A stretch of DNA of 43,120 bases from Aporhodopirellula aestuarii (GCF_023701485.1 NZ_JAMQBK010000086.1:1-43120), one strand, 5' to 3'. Counted from the first letter of the stretch, positions 10,837 through 19,606 are shown. Translations and numbers: made by a program. The notes: generated by a model not told the origin, from the letters alone.

Positions 10837-12282
10837 TTAGCTGGCGATAACGGGTGCCGCTTGTTTGCGACGCAGTAGGTAGACCGAGAAACCGAAGATC
10901 GCGATGACAATGAAGCAAATCAAAGGCAAGAAGAACGAAACGCGTACCGACTCGAGTGCTTGACCGGCGATCGTCATCCCTTCGCCGTCGATCATCGCAC
11001 CTTGATAGCGAGGCATGAATGCACCACCGACGATTGCGAAAATCAAACCGGCCGAGCCCAGCTTGGCATCATTTGGTGACAGACCATTGAGTGCGATGCC
11101 GTAAATCGTTGGGAACATCAACGACATGCACGCCGAGACTCCGATCAGGCAATACAGCCCCGTCATGCCTTGCAGGAAGATTGCTCCGGCGGTGAGCAAT
11201 CCGCCGCCGATCGCGAGAATGCCGAGTAGCAACCCGGGCTGCATGAACTTCAGGATAAACGTGCAGATGAAGCGACTGACCAAGAAGATGATCATTGCGA
11301 CAATGTTGGCATTCTGAGCTTGCGAAGCGCTGAGACCGACCAACGTCATCCCGTAGTGGATGACGAAGGTCCAACACATGATTTGGGCACCGACATAGAA
11401 CGTTTGCGCGATCACGCCGCCGACGTATTGCCAATTGGTAAGGAGGTTTTTCATCAAGACGGCGATGTGAATTTCTTCTTCCTCATGGCCCGTATCAGGC
11501 AATTTGGTGACCACGAATAGCACCAACACTGCCAAGACGATGAACGCGATCACGACGTACGGAGTTTTCACAACATCCAAATCGTGAGCCATCATCGCTT
11601 GGCGAGCCTCGGGTTCCGCCACGGCGTGTTCTTCCATCGCAACGGTGATCAGTCCATCCACTTCGCTGGGCAACATGGTTGCGTACTCGGGGTGAGCGGC
11701 CAACTCGGAAGCTCGGAAGTCGGCAACTTGAAGACCAGGCAGAATAAACGTGCTGGCGACGATCATGCCGGTTAGCGACCCCATCGGGTTAAACGCTTGA
11801 GCCAAATTCAATCGCTGAGTCGCGGTTTCCCGCGGGCCCATCGACAAGATGTAAGGGTTTGCGGTGGTTTCCAAGAACGCGAGACCAAAGGTCAGCACGT
11901 AAAAACCGACGAGGAAGACGTTGAAGTCCATCATCATGCTGGCGGGAATCGTCAACAGTGCACCGATCGCATAGAGCGTCAGGCCGATGATAATGCCCGA
12001 CTTGTAGGACACTTTGCGGATCACCAAAGCCGCCGGGATTGCCATGGTTGCGTAGCCGCCATAGAACGCCCACTGAACCAAACTGCTCTGGGCGTTGCTA
12101 ATCAAGAAGATTTCTTTGAACGCTCGGACCAACGGGTTGGTAATATCGTTGGCGAATCCCCATAACGCAAAGAGCGTTGTGACCAGAATGAAGGGGAACA
12201 GGTATTGGCTCGGAACCACGGCGGCTTTCGAACCGGTTGATTGCTCGGTATCAGCAATCGCGGGAGAGTCTTCTGAATGCAT
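10837..12282 (-). CDS. fucP: L-fucose/H+ symporter (MFS permease)
   Basis: This major facilitator family protein has about 12 hydrophobic segments and the FucP signatures WGFANDITNPLVRAFK near the first helix and FLETTANPYILSMGP in the fourth; Glu and Asp at these sites take part in proton and sugar binding in E. coli FucP. It should import L-fucose with protons across the inner membrane. A loop of about 75 residues between helices 6 and 7 is longer than in E. coli. The open frame extends to a TTG at 12393, but the extra 37 residues are basic and unlike the family, so I chose the ATG at 12282 (481 residues). An ATG at 12354 is also possible. The gene is divergent from the regulator gene and probably heads the operon. 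Confidence 0.93.
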   Translation of the reverse strand: MHSEDSPAIADTEQSTGSKAAVVPSQYLFPFILVTTLFALWGFANDITNPLVRAFKEIFLISNAQSSLVQWAFYGGYATMAIPAALVIRKVSYKSGIIIGLTLYAIGALLTIPASMMMDFNVFLVGFYVLTFGLAFLETTANPYILSMGPRETATQRLNLAQAFNPMGSLTGMIVASTFILPGLQVADFRASELAAHPEYATMLPSEVDGLITVAMEEHAVAEPEARQAMMAHDLDVVKTPYVVIAFIVLAVLVLFVVTKLPDTGHEEEEIHIAVLMKNLLTNWQYVGGVIAQTFYVGAQIMCWTFVIHYGMTLVGLSASQAQNANIVAMIIFLVSRFICTFILKFMQPGLLLGILAIGGGLLTAGAIFLQGMTGLYCLIGVSACMSLMFPTIYGIALNGLSPNDAKLGSAGLIFAIVGGAFMPRYQGAMIDGEGMTIAGQALESVRVSFFLPLICFIVIAIFGFSVYLLRRKQAAPVIAS

Positions 12283-12594
12283 GATTGCGACGACTAAAAG
12301 AATTCGAAAAAAGGAACAATATCGCGGGCACGCGACACGTGGGGAGGCGTTCATTTCCTTGAATCTTGACGAGCTCCGCCTGCGCTCCTTCAAGGTTAAG
12401 GATCACGTTGTTCAGCGGGAGTGTGTGTGACGTTTCGCCGCAAACTGCCTTCCGCTGAGCATCGCAAAGGAATAAAATGCGTCTTCCTTTGGCACCTTGG
12501 GGCTAGATAATAGCGAAATAATCCCCCTCGCTGGGAACAAAACGCGACACAAAATTAATCTTTTGCGTCAGCTAGAATGCTTTCGGATAAACTC
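12283..12594. promoter_or_regulatory. Divergent fucP / regulator control region
   Basis: This 312-bp gap separates the starts of fucP (leftward) and the XylR-type regulator (rightward) and must hold both promoters. An imperfect dyad, GACACAAAA (12546-12554) and TTTTGCGTC (12561-12569) around TTAATC, matches at 8 of 9 arm positions and is a candidate operator. A second short dyad, AAAGGA (12466-12471) and TCCTTT (12485-12490), encloses AAAATGCGTC, which resembles the right arm of the first. No convincing -35/-10 pair could be fixed by eye. Confidence 0.5.
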
Positions 12595-13779
12595 ATGAAA
12601 CCTAAATCACGTCCCCGAATCGCGTTGCTCGTCGAGGCATCTCGCGCCTATGGACGTGAACTTCTTCGCGGCGTCGCTCTTTTTGCCCGCACGCAGGTGG
12701 ATTGGTCGTTGCTGCATCAAGAAATGACACTCGATTCGGCGTTCCCGGACTGGATTTCGAGTGCACGAGTCAGTGGTGTGATCGCCCGCGTCGATCTGCA
12801 CACGATCGATCCGTTACGCAAGCTTAACGTGCCGATCGTCGACGTGCGCTGCAATCGCAAGTTCGATGGGATTCCACAAGTCGAGACGGATAATAAGAAA
12901 GTCGCCGAGTTGGCGTTCGAGCATCTTTGGGATCGTGGCTTTCGTCGGTTCGCATTTTGCGGGTTTCGTTTCGCGTCCTACTCCGACGCACGGTTGCGAT
13001 ACTTCCGTGAACTCGTTGCGGCATCCGGCTGCACGCTGTCGGTGTATGAGTCGAAAGGGAAACCGAGCAGTTCGTTGACGATGCTCGAGGAAGCAGGCTT
13101 GGTCGACTTTGAGCCGTTGTCCAAGTGGCTGGCAACGTTGCAGCGTCCGACGGGGCTGTTTGTTTGCAACGACATTCGAGGGCAACAGGTTCTCAACGCG
13201 TGCCGAAATATTGAAGCGTCGGTTCCTGATGACATCGGCGTCATCGGGGTCGATGATGACGACGCGATCTGTCTGCTTTGTGATCCGACTTTATCGAGCG
13301 TTCGGCCAGACGCGGTTCGCGTCGGGTATCGGGCGGGAGAAATCTTGCACCAGATGCTCTCGGGTTTACAGCCTGAAGAACAAATCGAGTACATCTCGCC
13401 GACGTCGGTGTGCGAACGTTTTTCGACCAAAGTGATTGCGGTCGACGACGTCGAATTGGCGCGGGTATGCCGTTTCATTCGCCAACATGCTTGTGACGGA
13501 ATCAATGTCGGCGACGTCGCGGAATTCACGACTCTCTCACGCCGACAGCTCGAACGTCGTTGCCAAGAAGAATTAGACCAGACGCTGCACCAATTGATCA
13601 CCGCGACTCAAATCGCACGTGTCAAACAGCTGCTCACTGAAACCAAGATGACACTCGAGCAGATCACGCACCGGACGGGATACAGCCATAAGGAACGATT
13701 GAGTGCGGTGTTCAAACGGGAAACGGGACAGACTCCCGGTGAGTACCGCAGCCAAAATGCCAAACCGCCCGCTCCGTAG
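12595..13779 (+). CDS. XylR-type transcriptional regulator (LacI-like sensor plus AraC HTH)
   Basis: The protein (394 residues from ATG 12595; 400 from ATG 12577) joins a LacI/periplasmic-binding-like sugar sensor to a C-terminal AraC-type DNA-binding domain, the layout of E. coli XylR. The sensor begins RIALLVEASRAYGRELLRG and includes GVIGVDDDDAICLLCDP. The last 100 residues form two helix-turn-helix units, ending with the AraC signature GYSHKERLSAVFKRETGQTP. It should bind a sugar, probably L-fucose or a product, and control the divergent fucP-led genes. The start at 12595 fits the family N terminus better than 12577; neither has a strong ribosome site. The nearby dyad at 12546-12569 could be its operator and would also allow autoregulation. 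Confidence 0.9.
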   Translation: MKPKSRPRIALLVEASRAYGRELLRGVALFARTQVDWSLLHQEMTLDSAFPDWISSARVSGVIARVDLHTIDPLRKLNVPIVDVRCNRKFDGIPQVETDNKKVAELAFEHLWDRGFRRFAFCGFRFASYSDARLRYFRELVAASGCTLSVYESKGKPSSSLTMLEEAGLVDFEPLSKWLATLQRPTGLFVCNDIRGQQVLNACRNIEASVPDDIGVIGVDDDDAICLLCDPTLSSVRPDAVRVGYRAGEILHQMLSGLQPEEQIEYISPTSVCERFSTKVIAVDDVELARVCRFIRQHACDGINVGDVAEFTTLSRRQLERRCQEELDQTLHQLITATQIARVKQLLTETKMTLEQITHRTGYSHKERLSAVFKRETGQTPGEYRSQNAKPPAP

Positions 13780-13832
13780 TTGTCGCGACGAGACGTGGCA
13801 ATTGGCGGATTCCCCCGCTTGATTCTTCGCAC

Positions 13833-14156
13833 ATGGTGACACGTCGGCGACGAGGTGGGGTGAGTGGTCCCAAAACACCCAACTTCGACCAGATGGCGAG
13901 CGAGGGGATGAAGTTTACGGATTCCTATGTCGGCTGCGCCGTCTGCTCGGGCTCTCGAACGTCGCTACTCACAGGGTGTCATTACCAACGATTGAGCATG
14001 GATGCGGTTTTGTTTCCTCATAGTAACAAGGGGCTGCAGCCGGACGAGACGACTCTTACAGACATGTTAAGAACCGCGGGATACGAGACCGCCTGTGTGG
14101 GCAAATGGCATCTCGTATCTGCCTGGAAAGTGGCAGCGGCGTTGGTGTGCGACTAG
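13833..14156 (+). pseudogene. Truncated S1 sulfatase remnant
   Basis: The 107-residue frame contains an internal piece of an arylsulfatase: TPNFDQMASEGMKFTDSY, the formylglycine-motif region CAVCSGSRTSLLTG, TTLTDMLRTAGYETA and GKWHL. The N-terminal signal and metal-binding DDLG segment are missing, and the frame runs straight into the palindromic repeat array after GKWHL, losing about 350 C-terminal residues. The motif CSGSR also departs from the usual CxPSR/CxASR. An intact relative is encoded at 34896-36362. I call this a dead fragment left by recombination with the repeats. Confidence 0.85.
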
Positions 14157-14990
14157 GCCCGGAGGGCCGATACAGTCCATGCCGGTGGCGCGAGCCACCG
14201 GTGTTGTTAGCGGGCATGCGTTTGAGGCCTGGAGGGCCGGCACAAACTCCATTGTGTCGGCCCTTCAGGCCTCGCTTGACTTAACCGAATTCTTTACCGG
14301 GCCTTCGCAGGCCCGGCATTGGTTGTGCCGGCCCGCTGGGCCTCGTGGCGGCGTGGTCTAGAGGGTGGAACCTTTCGTGTCTGGTCGGCAAGTGACAGCG
14401 GCGTTTGTGCGCGACTAGGCCCGGAGGGCCGATACAAACCGTGCCGGTGGCGCAAGTCACCGGTGTTGATAGCGGGAAAGCGTTTGAGGCCTGGAGGGCC
14501 GGTACAAACTCCATTGTGTCGGCCCTTCAGGCCTCGGTTGACTGAACCGAATCTGTACCGGGCCTTCGCAGGCCCGGCATTGGTTGTACCGGCCCGCTGG
14601 GCCTCGTGTCGGCGTGATCTAGAGAGCGGCATCTCGTTTATGCCCGGCAAGTGCCTGCGGCGTTGGTGTGTGACTAGGCCCGGAGGGCCGATACAGCCCA
14701 TGCCGGTGGCGCGAGCCACCGGTGTTGTTAGTGGGCATGCGTTTGAGGCCTGGAGGGCCGATACAAACTCCATTGTGTCGGCCCTTCAGGCCTCGCGTGA
14801 TTGAATCGGATCTGTACCGGGCCTTTGCAGGCCCGGCATTGGTTGTACCGGCCCGCTGGGCCTCCTGACGGCGTGAGATCTAGAGAGCGGCATCTCGTGT
14901 CTGCCCCGGCAAGTGCCTGCGGCGTTGGTGTGCGACTAGGCCCGGAGGGCCGATACAACCCATGCCGGTGGCGCGAGCCAGCGGTGTTGA
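14101..14990. repeat. About 3.2 tandem copies of a 260-bp palindrome-rich unit
   Basis: Units start at 14152, 14414, 14673 and 14935 with the word ACTAGGCCCGGAGGGCCGAT, giving periods of 262, 259 and 262 bases; the fourth copy breaks off near 14990. Each unit holds several hairpins, for example CCGGTGGCGCGAGCCACCGG, GGCCTGGAGGGCC with GGCCCTTCAGGCC, and GGGCCTTCGCAGGCCC. The tail of a unit (GGCATCTCGTGTCTG, then GCGGCGTTGGTGTGCG) is also found at 14108-14151, where it merges with the sulfatase GKWHL codons. Open frames inside the array on both strands repeat with the same period and are not credible genes. Confidence 0.92.
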
Positions 14991-15020
14991 GCAACGCACA
15001 AGTTCCCAAGATGAAGAGCA

Positions 15021-16259
15021 TTAAACGCTTGCGATCGGCTCGGTGATGGCGGCGAAGGTTCTTTTGCCGTCACGTCCGATCCAGAGACCGAGCGGCGTGT
15101 CGCCACAGCTCTTCATCCGGCGACCTAACTGCGTGGGATCGAGGTCACTGCCGCGGACTTTTATCAATTCTGGGTGCGCTTTGCGAGTGCGAAAACATCG
15201 GCGCAATTTTCGATCGTCGCAACCGACGACTTCGATCACGCGTGCGGCCATCGCCATCGACCCCCAGTCACTCATTTGTTCGAGTGAATCGCACGTCAAG
15301 AATCCGCTCGCCGATCCGACGACTCGTCCGCCGATCTCTCGTGCAAACGATGTGGTTAATCCTGCGGCACGTATCGATGCATCGGGATCGATGATCCACT
15401 CCCCGATCCCCGCCCCGGACGAATTGGGAACCGAGGTATCTTCCGCGGGTGCGGCAAAGACGTGAGGGATTCTGTTGCGCAAAGCGATTGCCGATCGTTG
15501 GCCAGGGCGTAAGCCATGCTCGAGCATCCAAGGATTGTCGAAGAGTTCACCGTAAATTGCTGTCTGTTCCCGAACGCTGCCCGATGCGGAAATCCAGGTT
15601 CGATGGAGGTCGGCGGTTTGGTCGTCGGAAAGCTGTGTGGCCGGGGCGAGCTTGATTAATCCGCCCCGTGTCAACTTCGCGAGTTCCGTGACGCGAGACC
15701 AGTCAGGAACTAAATCGTTGGCGTCCGTGTGGCGTTGTCCATCGGCGCGTCGGTCGGGATCGACATGGAGGTAGGTGGCACCAGCGATCAGGTCGGCCGA
15801 CGTAGCGACAGTTACGTCGAGAGTACGAAGTTCTGCACTCACTCGGGCGACCTGTAAATTCGCCGCCGTGAATGCGAGCACATCGGGATCGAAATCAACG
15901 CCTGTCACGGGGCCGCGTTTGGCGAGTGCGATCAAGTCACTTCCCAAGCCACAGCAGAGGTCCGCGACGGGGCGATCTCCCATCCAAGAGGCCTTGAGGC
16001 TCGCGACGCAGTGATGCGTCGATTGCTGGAGTCCACGGCGTGTCACCCACCACGCGTCCTGTTGGTTCGCCGCCTCACCGAACGTGCGTTTCGCTTTTAC
16101 CTGCAGCGAAGCGATGTCGATTAAGACGGCACGTTGAGCGGACGTGATCGTGTCCTGGTTTGCCTTGCTGCTCGGATCGTTGCTGAGTTCGTTCAGTCGG
16201 GCTTGAAGGGTGTCGGTGATCTCGCCGAGGGCGTGATGCGAATAGGATGTATCGCTCAT
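15021..16259 (-). CDS. THUMP-like-domain class I SAM methyltransferase
   Basis: This 412-residue protein has a class I SAM-dependent methyltransferase fold. The cofactor motif DLCCGLGSDLIALAKRG lies near residue 100, followed by the acidic strand VTGVDFDPDVLAF and the motif-IV-like HVDPDRRADGQRH. The C-terminal third (VGCDDRKLRRCFRTRKAHPELIKVRG) resembles the THUMP-like domain found in a family of uncharacterised methyltransferases; THUMP domains usually bind RNA, so an RNA substrate is plausible. Its start codon overlaps the stop codon of the MnmE-like gene (ATGA at 16256-16259). It is the last gene of a four-gene overlapping set. No catalytic target can be read from the sequence. Confidence 0.85.
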   Translation of the reverse strand: MSDTSYSHHALGEITDTLQARLNELSNDPSSKANQDTITSAQRAVLIDIASLQVKAKRTFGEAANQQDAWWVTRRGLQQSTHHCVASLKASWMGDRPVADLCCGLGSDLIALAKRGPVTGVDFDPDVLAFTAANLQVARVSAELRTLDVTVATSADLIAGATYLHVDPDRRADGQRHTDANDLVPDWSRVTELAKLTRGGLIKLAPATQLSDDQTADLHRTWISASGSVREQTAIYGELFDNPWMLEHGLRPGQRSAIALRNRIPHVFAAPAEDTSVPNSSGAGIGEWIIDPDASIRAAGLTTSFAREIGGRVVGSASGFLTCDSLEQMSDWGSMAMAARVIEVVGCDDRKLRRCFRTRKAHPELIKVRGSDLDPTQLGRRMKSCGDTPLGLWIGRDGKRTFAAITEPIASV

Positions 16260-17494
16260 TCGCTAGGCTCGCTTCCGCTGCGCAGGCCTAGCAAACAATC
16301 CAACGCGGTATGTAAGTCAGTCGCGTGCGTCAAGCGTTTAAGCCAGTTGATTTGTCGAGGCACGATCGGGATTGGCGTGGAAGCGAGGTCGAATTCATCG
16401 GGGCGAAGTGTTGCGACGATCGATCGCATGAACGCTACGATGCCACTTGTTTGACCGTGCGAATCGTCGGCGACCGTGGTCAGCCAGTTGGATGCATAGA
16501 GCGATCTTTGCGTATCGCTTTCGAGCCGGTCGGCTTTGTTGAGCACGGACAACGTCGGCACATCGCTGTTGTGCAATCGGATGGTTTTCAAGATGTCATC
16601 GGCGTGAGTAACCGTATCGGGATCGACCACCATGACGACTAGGTCCGCTCCCGCGATCGCCAATGACCCGCGACGGATGCCTTCTTGTTCAATCACGTCG
16701 CCACCGGCGCGAATGCCAGCGGTGTCTCCGAGGCGGATGGCGAGTCCGTCAATGACGGTGTCGCAGTCCACGACGTCACGCGTCGTGCCCGCGGCATCGT
16801 GCGTGATACTGCGTCCATAGCCTACGATTTGATTGACTAGGCTGCTCTTGCCAACGTTGGGCGGTCCCGCCAGGACAACGCGGTACGGTGTGGTGAGATG
16901 TAAACCGATTGATCGACGCCCCAGTATTTCGGCCGCCGACGAGATCAGTTCGTCGAGTGTTTGGGAATGTGTCTGGTTTTCATCACGTTGAAGTTGGTTC
17001 TTGATTCTGTCAATCCAATCGCTTGTCCAATTGAGCAAACAACCGCGGGTTTGGGCGAGTGCGATCGCCGCATTTCGCTGGGTCGTGCAAGCCGCCAGCA
17101 CCCATTGAGCTTCCGCAATGAGTGGTTCAAAAGGTCCATCGCCGGACGGAACGCTCACGCGGGCGAATTCCGCCGATTCGACTTCGACGGCGCCGAGTTG
17201 CACGAGCGACGTGATGATCCGTCTGACCGCGGCGGAACCGCCATGGCCGTGGATTTCAAAATGGGTTTTGCCTAGTGGCGTCAGGACGACAGACTCACCT
17301 TCGGCGGCTAAGTTTTCGATCGCGTCTGCGGCCTGCCAAGTTCCATAGCGGATCTGGCCTGGATTCCACGGGGCATTCGTCGCCGCGCGAAAGCATTTCC
17401 TGACCCACTTTTCCGCTTCTGGCCCCGCGACGCTGACCACAGCGACTGCGGAACGACCTACGGCGGTGATGCGACTGACATAAGTCTCGCTCAT
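16256..17494 (-). CDS. mnmE: Divergent MnmE/TrmE-like tRNA-modification GTPase
   Basis: The protein has the MnmE layout: an N-terminal folate-type domain (TYVSRITAVGRSAVAVVSVAG, EIHGHGG), a helical part, and an inserted GTPase domain with GPPNVGKSS (210-218), AGTTRDVVDCD, DTAGIR (257-262) and NKAD (319-322). MnmE with MnmG modifies U34 of certain tRNAs. This copy is unusual. It lacks the SFTGED segment of the N domain and the C-terminal LGEITG and FCIGK segments carrying the conserved Cys, ending instead in CLLGLRSGSEPSE. I chose ATG 17494 (412 residues) over 17563 because the family homology starts there and the ATG overlaps the upstream stop codon. It may be a true but reduced MnmE or a specialised paralogue. 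Confidence 0.82.
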   Translation of the reverse strand: MSETYVSRITAVGRSAVAVVSVAGPEAEKWVRKCFRAATNAPWNPGQIRYGTWQAADAIENLAAEGESVVLTPLGKTHFEIHGHGGSAAVRRIITSLVQLGAVEVESAEFARVSVPSGDGPFEPLIAEAQWVLAACTTQRNAAIALAQTRGCLLNWTSDWIDRIKNQLQRDENQTHSQTLDELISSAAEILGRRSIGLHLTTPYRVVLAGPPNVGKSSLVNQIVGYGRSITHDAAGTTRDVVDCDTVIDGLAIRLGDTAGIRAGGDVIEQEGIRRGSLAIAGADLVVMVVDPDTVTHADDILKTIRLHNSDVPTLSVLNKADRLESDTQRSLYASNWLTTVADDSHGQTSGIVAFMRSIVATLRPDEFDLASTPIPIVPRQINWLKRLTHATDLHTALDCLLGLRSGSEPSE

Positions 17495-18234
17495 GGGCGA
17501 GTGGGCTGCGCAGTTGACGACGCAGGCAATTCCTTGCTCGACGATTCCGGCAGCATTTCCCACAACCGCGGGTCACTCAGCGATTGGGCTATCAGATGCA
17601 CGCCATCGAACGCTTGGTCGCGGGTGTGTTCGTTGGGGACCGCAACCGTAATCGCACCTGCCGCGACCGCCGCCGCGGCGCCGTTGCCGCTGTCTTCGAG
17701 TACGAGCATGTTGTCCGGCGAGATCGACATCGCCGAGGCCGCTTTGAGGTACATCTCGGGATGTGGTTTGCCATGCGTGACGTCGTCGCCGGTTAACACA
17801 AACGCGAGCTGATCGTGCCACTGGGTGGTTGGGAGAATCATCTCGACAAATTGTCGTTGGCTGCTGGTGGCGACTCCAAAAGGGACACCGCTGTCACGAA
17901 GGCGCTGCATCCATTGATCGAGCTGCGGCATTGGCCGCAAATGTTCGAGTAATAGCTCGCCGTAAACCGTGTTCGATTCCGCCAGCAGTTCATCGGGCGC
18001 GTCGTCGAGTTGATGGAATGCGATCATTTCTGCGATCGCACTTAAACCGACTCGGCCCATCATTCGTGTTTGCAATTCATTGCTGAACCGATATCCGCGC
18101 CGCTGCAGCACGACATCGCCGACACGGAAATAGATGCGTTCGGTGTCGAACAGCAACCCGTCCATGTCGAGCGCCACACCGTGAATCTTTCGATGCAGTT
18201 CGTTTGTCGGGTCCGTTTCGTTGGGGCGGGTCAA
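17491..18234 (-). CDS. HAD-superfamily phosphatase (beta-phosphoglucomutase/phosphoglycolate phosphatase-like)
   Basis: This 247-residue protein is a subfamily I haloacid dehalogenase-type hydrolase. Motif I is LDMDGLLFD with Asp23 and Asp25, motif II is GVATSSQRQ, motif III is Lys in THGKPHPEMYL, and motif IV is LVLEDSGNG. A helical cap domain lies between motifs I and II. Such enzymes act on small phosphorylated metabolites; the substrate cannot be told from sequence. It shares four-base overlaps with both neighbours (ATGA at 17491-17494 and 18231-18234), so it is probably co-translated with the Fe-S protein and the MnmE-like GTPase. The last 20 residues are Ser/Thr/Pro-rich and probably disordered. 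Confidence 0.9.
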   Translation of the reverse strand: MTRPNETDPTNELHRKIHGVALDMDGLLFDTERIYFRVGDVVLQRRGYRFSNELQTRMMGRVGLSAIAEMIAFHQLDDAPDELLAESNTVYGELLLEHLRPMPQLDQWMQRLRDSGVPFGVATSSQRQFVEMILPTTQWHDQLAFVLTGDDVTHGKPHPEMYLKAASAMSISPDNMLVLEDSGNGAAAAVAAGAITVAVPNEHTRDQAFDGVHLIAQSLSDPRLWEMLPESSSKELPASSTAQPTRP

Positions 18235-19244
18235 AGGTCCATCTCATCGAGAGAGTCGACGAGCCGATCGAGCTCGTCTTTGGGTTGATTCTGGCGTGAA
18301 GCTTGCCGTTTTTTTAAACGTTCGTCGATTCCGACTGTGCCACGTCCGGCCAGCAGTAATTGTTCGTCCCGTTCGCGAGCGGCGGTTGCGATCGGGTCAT
18401 CGCCTGTGGCGGGAGCACCGAACAACTGCGACAGGTCGATTTTGAAACCCTCGTCGCCTTCGGTTTCCGCGCCCGCGATCGCCGGGGCTTTGTGTTGTGG
18501 GAAGATGATCGCGTTCTCGGGGCACACACGACTGCAGGCGGGACAGCCCTTACGACAATTGTCGGGCTGTTCGACCATGATGCTTTCGACACCATCGACG
18601 CCGTAAACACCGAACAAGCAAAAGTCGACGCACTCCATGCAGTTCGTGCAGCGGCTGTAATCGATCACCGGATACCAGCGACGACCGGTCGCTTCGTCGA
18701 CCGATTCGATCTTGCCACCGACGATTGGCAGTGCTCGCGAATCAGCTGGCTCGGAATCGAGGCCGAGAATGCGGTAAATTTCAGCGACGAATTCCGTGGT
18801 GTCTTCCGACGATTTCAGATCGATGCAGAAGATCTTGCGATCGGGGCGCGGGTACAGATCCGTCATCCGAACGGTGGAGTCGGCGGCGTCCGCAGATTGC
18901 TGTTCCCCCAGTGTTGACTCCGCGTCATCTTCGTCCGAGTCGTCATTCCCCAGCAGCACTTTGCCGACATTGCCGCCGACGCCATTTCGATCGAGCACCC
19001 AGTGGGCGGCACGCGGGAAGATCCAGCTCGCGAGGATCACGTCTCCTTCGATCGCACGCAGACGATTGATCGACTCGCCGTTTTTCGGCAAATCATAAAG
19101 GTGCGGGACAATTACGACATCGAGATCCGCGATCTTGCCAGCGGCATCCGCAATCGCTTGTTCCAACGCCCGTTTCGCCGGATTGCGAGACTGGCCTTTG
19201 GAGACGACGAGTGTACAGGATCGAATCTTCTCGGCGAGAATCAT
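18231..19244 (-). CDS. Two-cluster 4Fe-4S ferredoxin-domain protein
   Basis: The 337-residue protein has a conserved N-terminal domain (IRSCTLVVSKGQSRNPAKRA; VVIVPHLYDLP; ILASWIFPRAAHWVLD) of unknown fold, an acidic linker near 100-125, and a ferredoxin-like module. Cluster one is C199-x2-C202-x2-C205-x3-C209 (CTNCMECVDFC); cluster two is C230-x3-C234-x2-C237-x3-C241-P. It should carry two 4Fe-4S centres and serve in electron transfer. The C-terminal 80 residues are charged. It is the first gene of the four-gene overlapping set and starts at ATG 19244. I do not recognise a characterised orthologue; the linkage to an MnmE-like GTPase and a methyltransferase suggests a redox step in nucleic-acid or cofactor modification, which is inference only. 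Confidence 0.85.
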   Translation of the reverse strand: MILAEKIRSCTLVVSKGQSRNPAKRALEQAIADAAGKIADLDVVIVPHLYDLPKNGESINRLRAIEGDVILASWIFPRAAHWVLDRNGVGGNVGKVLLGNDDSDEDDAESTLGEQQSADAADSTVRMTDLYPRPDRKIFCIDLKSSEDTTEFVAEIYRILGLDSEPADSRALPIVGGKIESVDEATGRRWYPVIDYSRCTNCMECVDFCLFGVYGVDGVESIMVEQPDNCRKGCPACSRVCPENAIIFPQHKAPAIAGAETEGDEGFKIDLSQLFGAPATGDDPIATAARERDEQLLLAGRGTVGIDERLKKRQASRQNQPKDELDRLVDSLDEMDL

Positions 19245-19606
19245 GACGCGGTCAGCGGGATTTGGGGAAGGATTCCAGTGCCTACTATCCTGACCACCGC
19301 GGCCGTAACGATCAAGCCACCCGTTTTTCGTAACGAGTGCATTGACATCGCGATACGATTGTCCGGGCAGCGCGTGTTGTCACGAATCACAGCTCCTTTT
19401 TGCGTTTTTGGTATACACCCGTGATACTCGCGGCGCGTCCGGTCGGCTGCTAAGCTACTCGGCTGCGTTCTGGACATTTGATTGGCCAAGCATTCCCTCC
19501 CTGTTATCTCAATCCGGGGAATCGTTGCCCTCGCGTTTACCTCTGCTGTTTTCAGTGGTGCGAAAGCCGCCGAGCACGCGATCGGTTCTTTTGTGGAGTT
19601 CCAACG
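19245..19606. other. Divergent spacer between Fe-S protein and phosphatase-like genes
   Basis: This 362-bp spacer separates two divergently oriented genes and should contain both promoters. An in-frame upstream extension of the phosphatase-like gene (from 19478) encodes Cys/Arg-rich sequence that looks non-coding. I see no hairpin, RNA gene or clear promoter boxes. Confidence 0.5.

Noticed and set aside
11797..12165. Plus-strand frame antisense to fucP
   Set aside because: It has no ribosome site or family motif and lies inside the clear permease gene.
12283..12393. An N-terminal extension of fucP to the TTG at 12393
   Set aside because: The 37 added residues are basic, Arg/Ser-rich and unlike FucP, and they would take up much of the control region shared with the regulator.
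14101..14990. Possible CRISPR array
   Set aside because: Units are about 260 bp and nearly identical throughout, there are no unique spacers between short repeats, and no cas gene is present.
14281..15021. Several overlapping frames on both strands in the repeat array, with recurring MEFVPALQASNA and GPEGRYKPCRW peptides
   Set aside because: They repeat with the 260-bp DNA period and change frame between units, so they come from repeats and are not genes.
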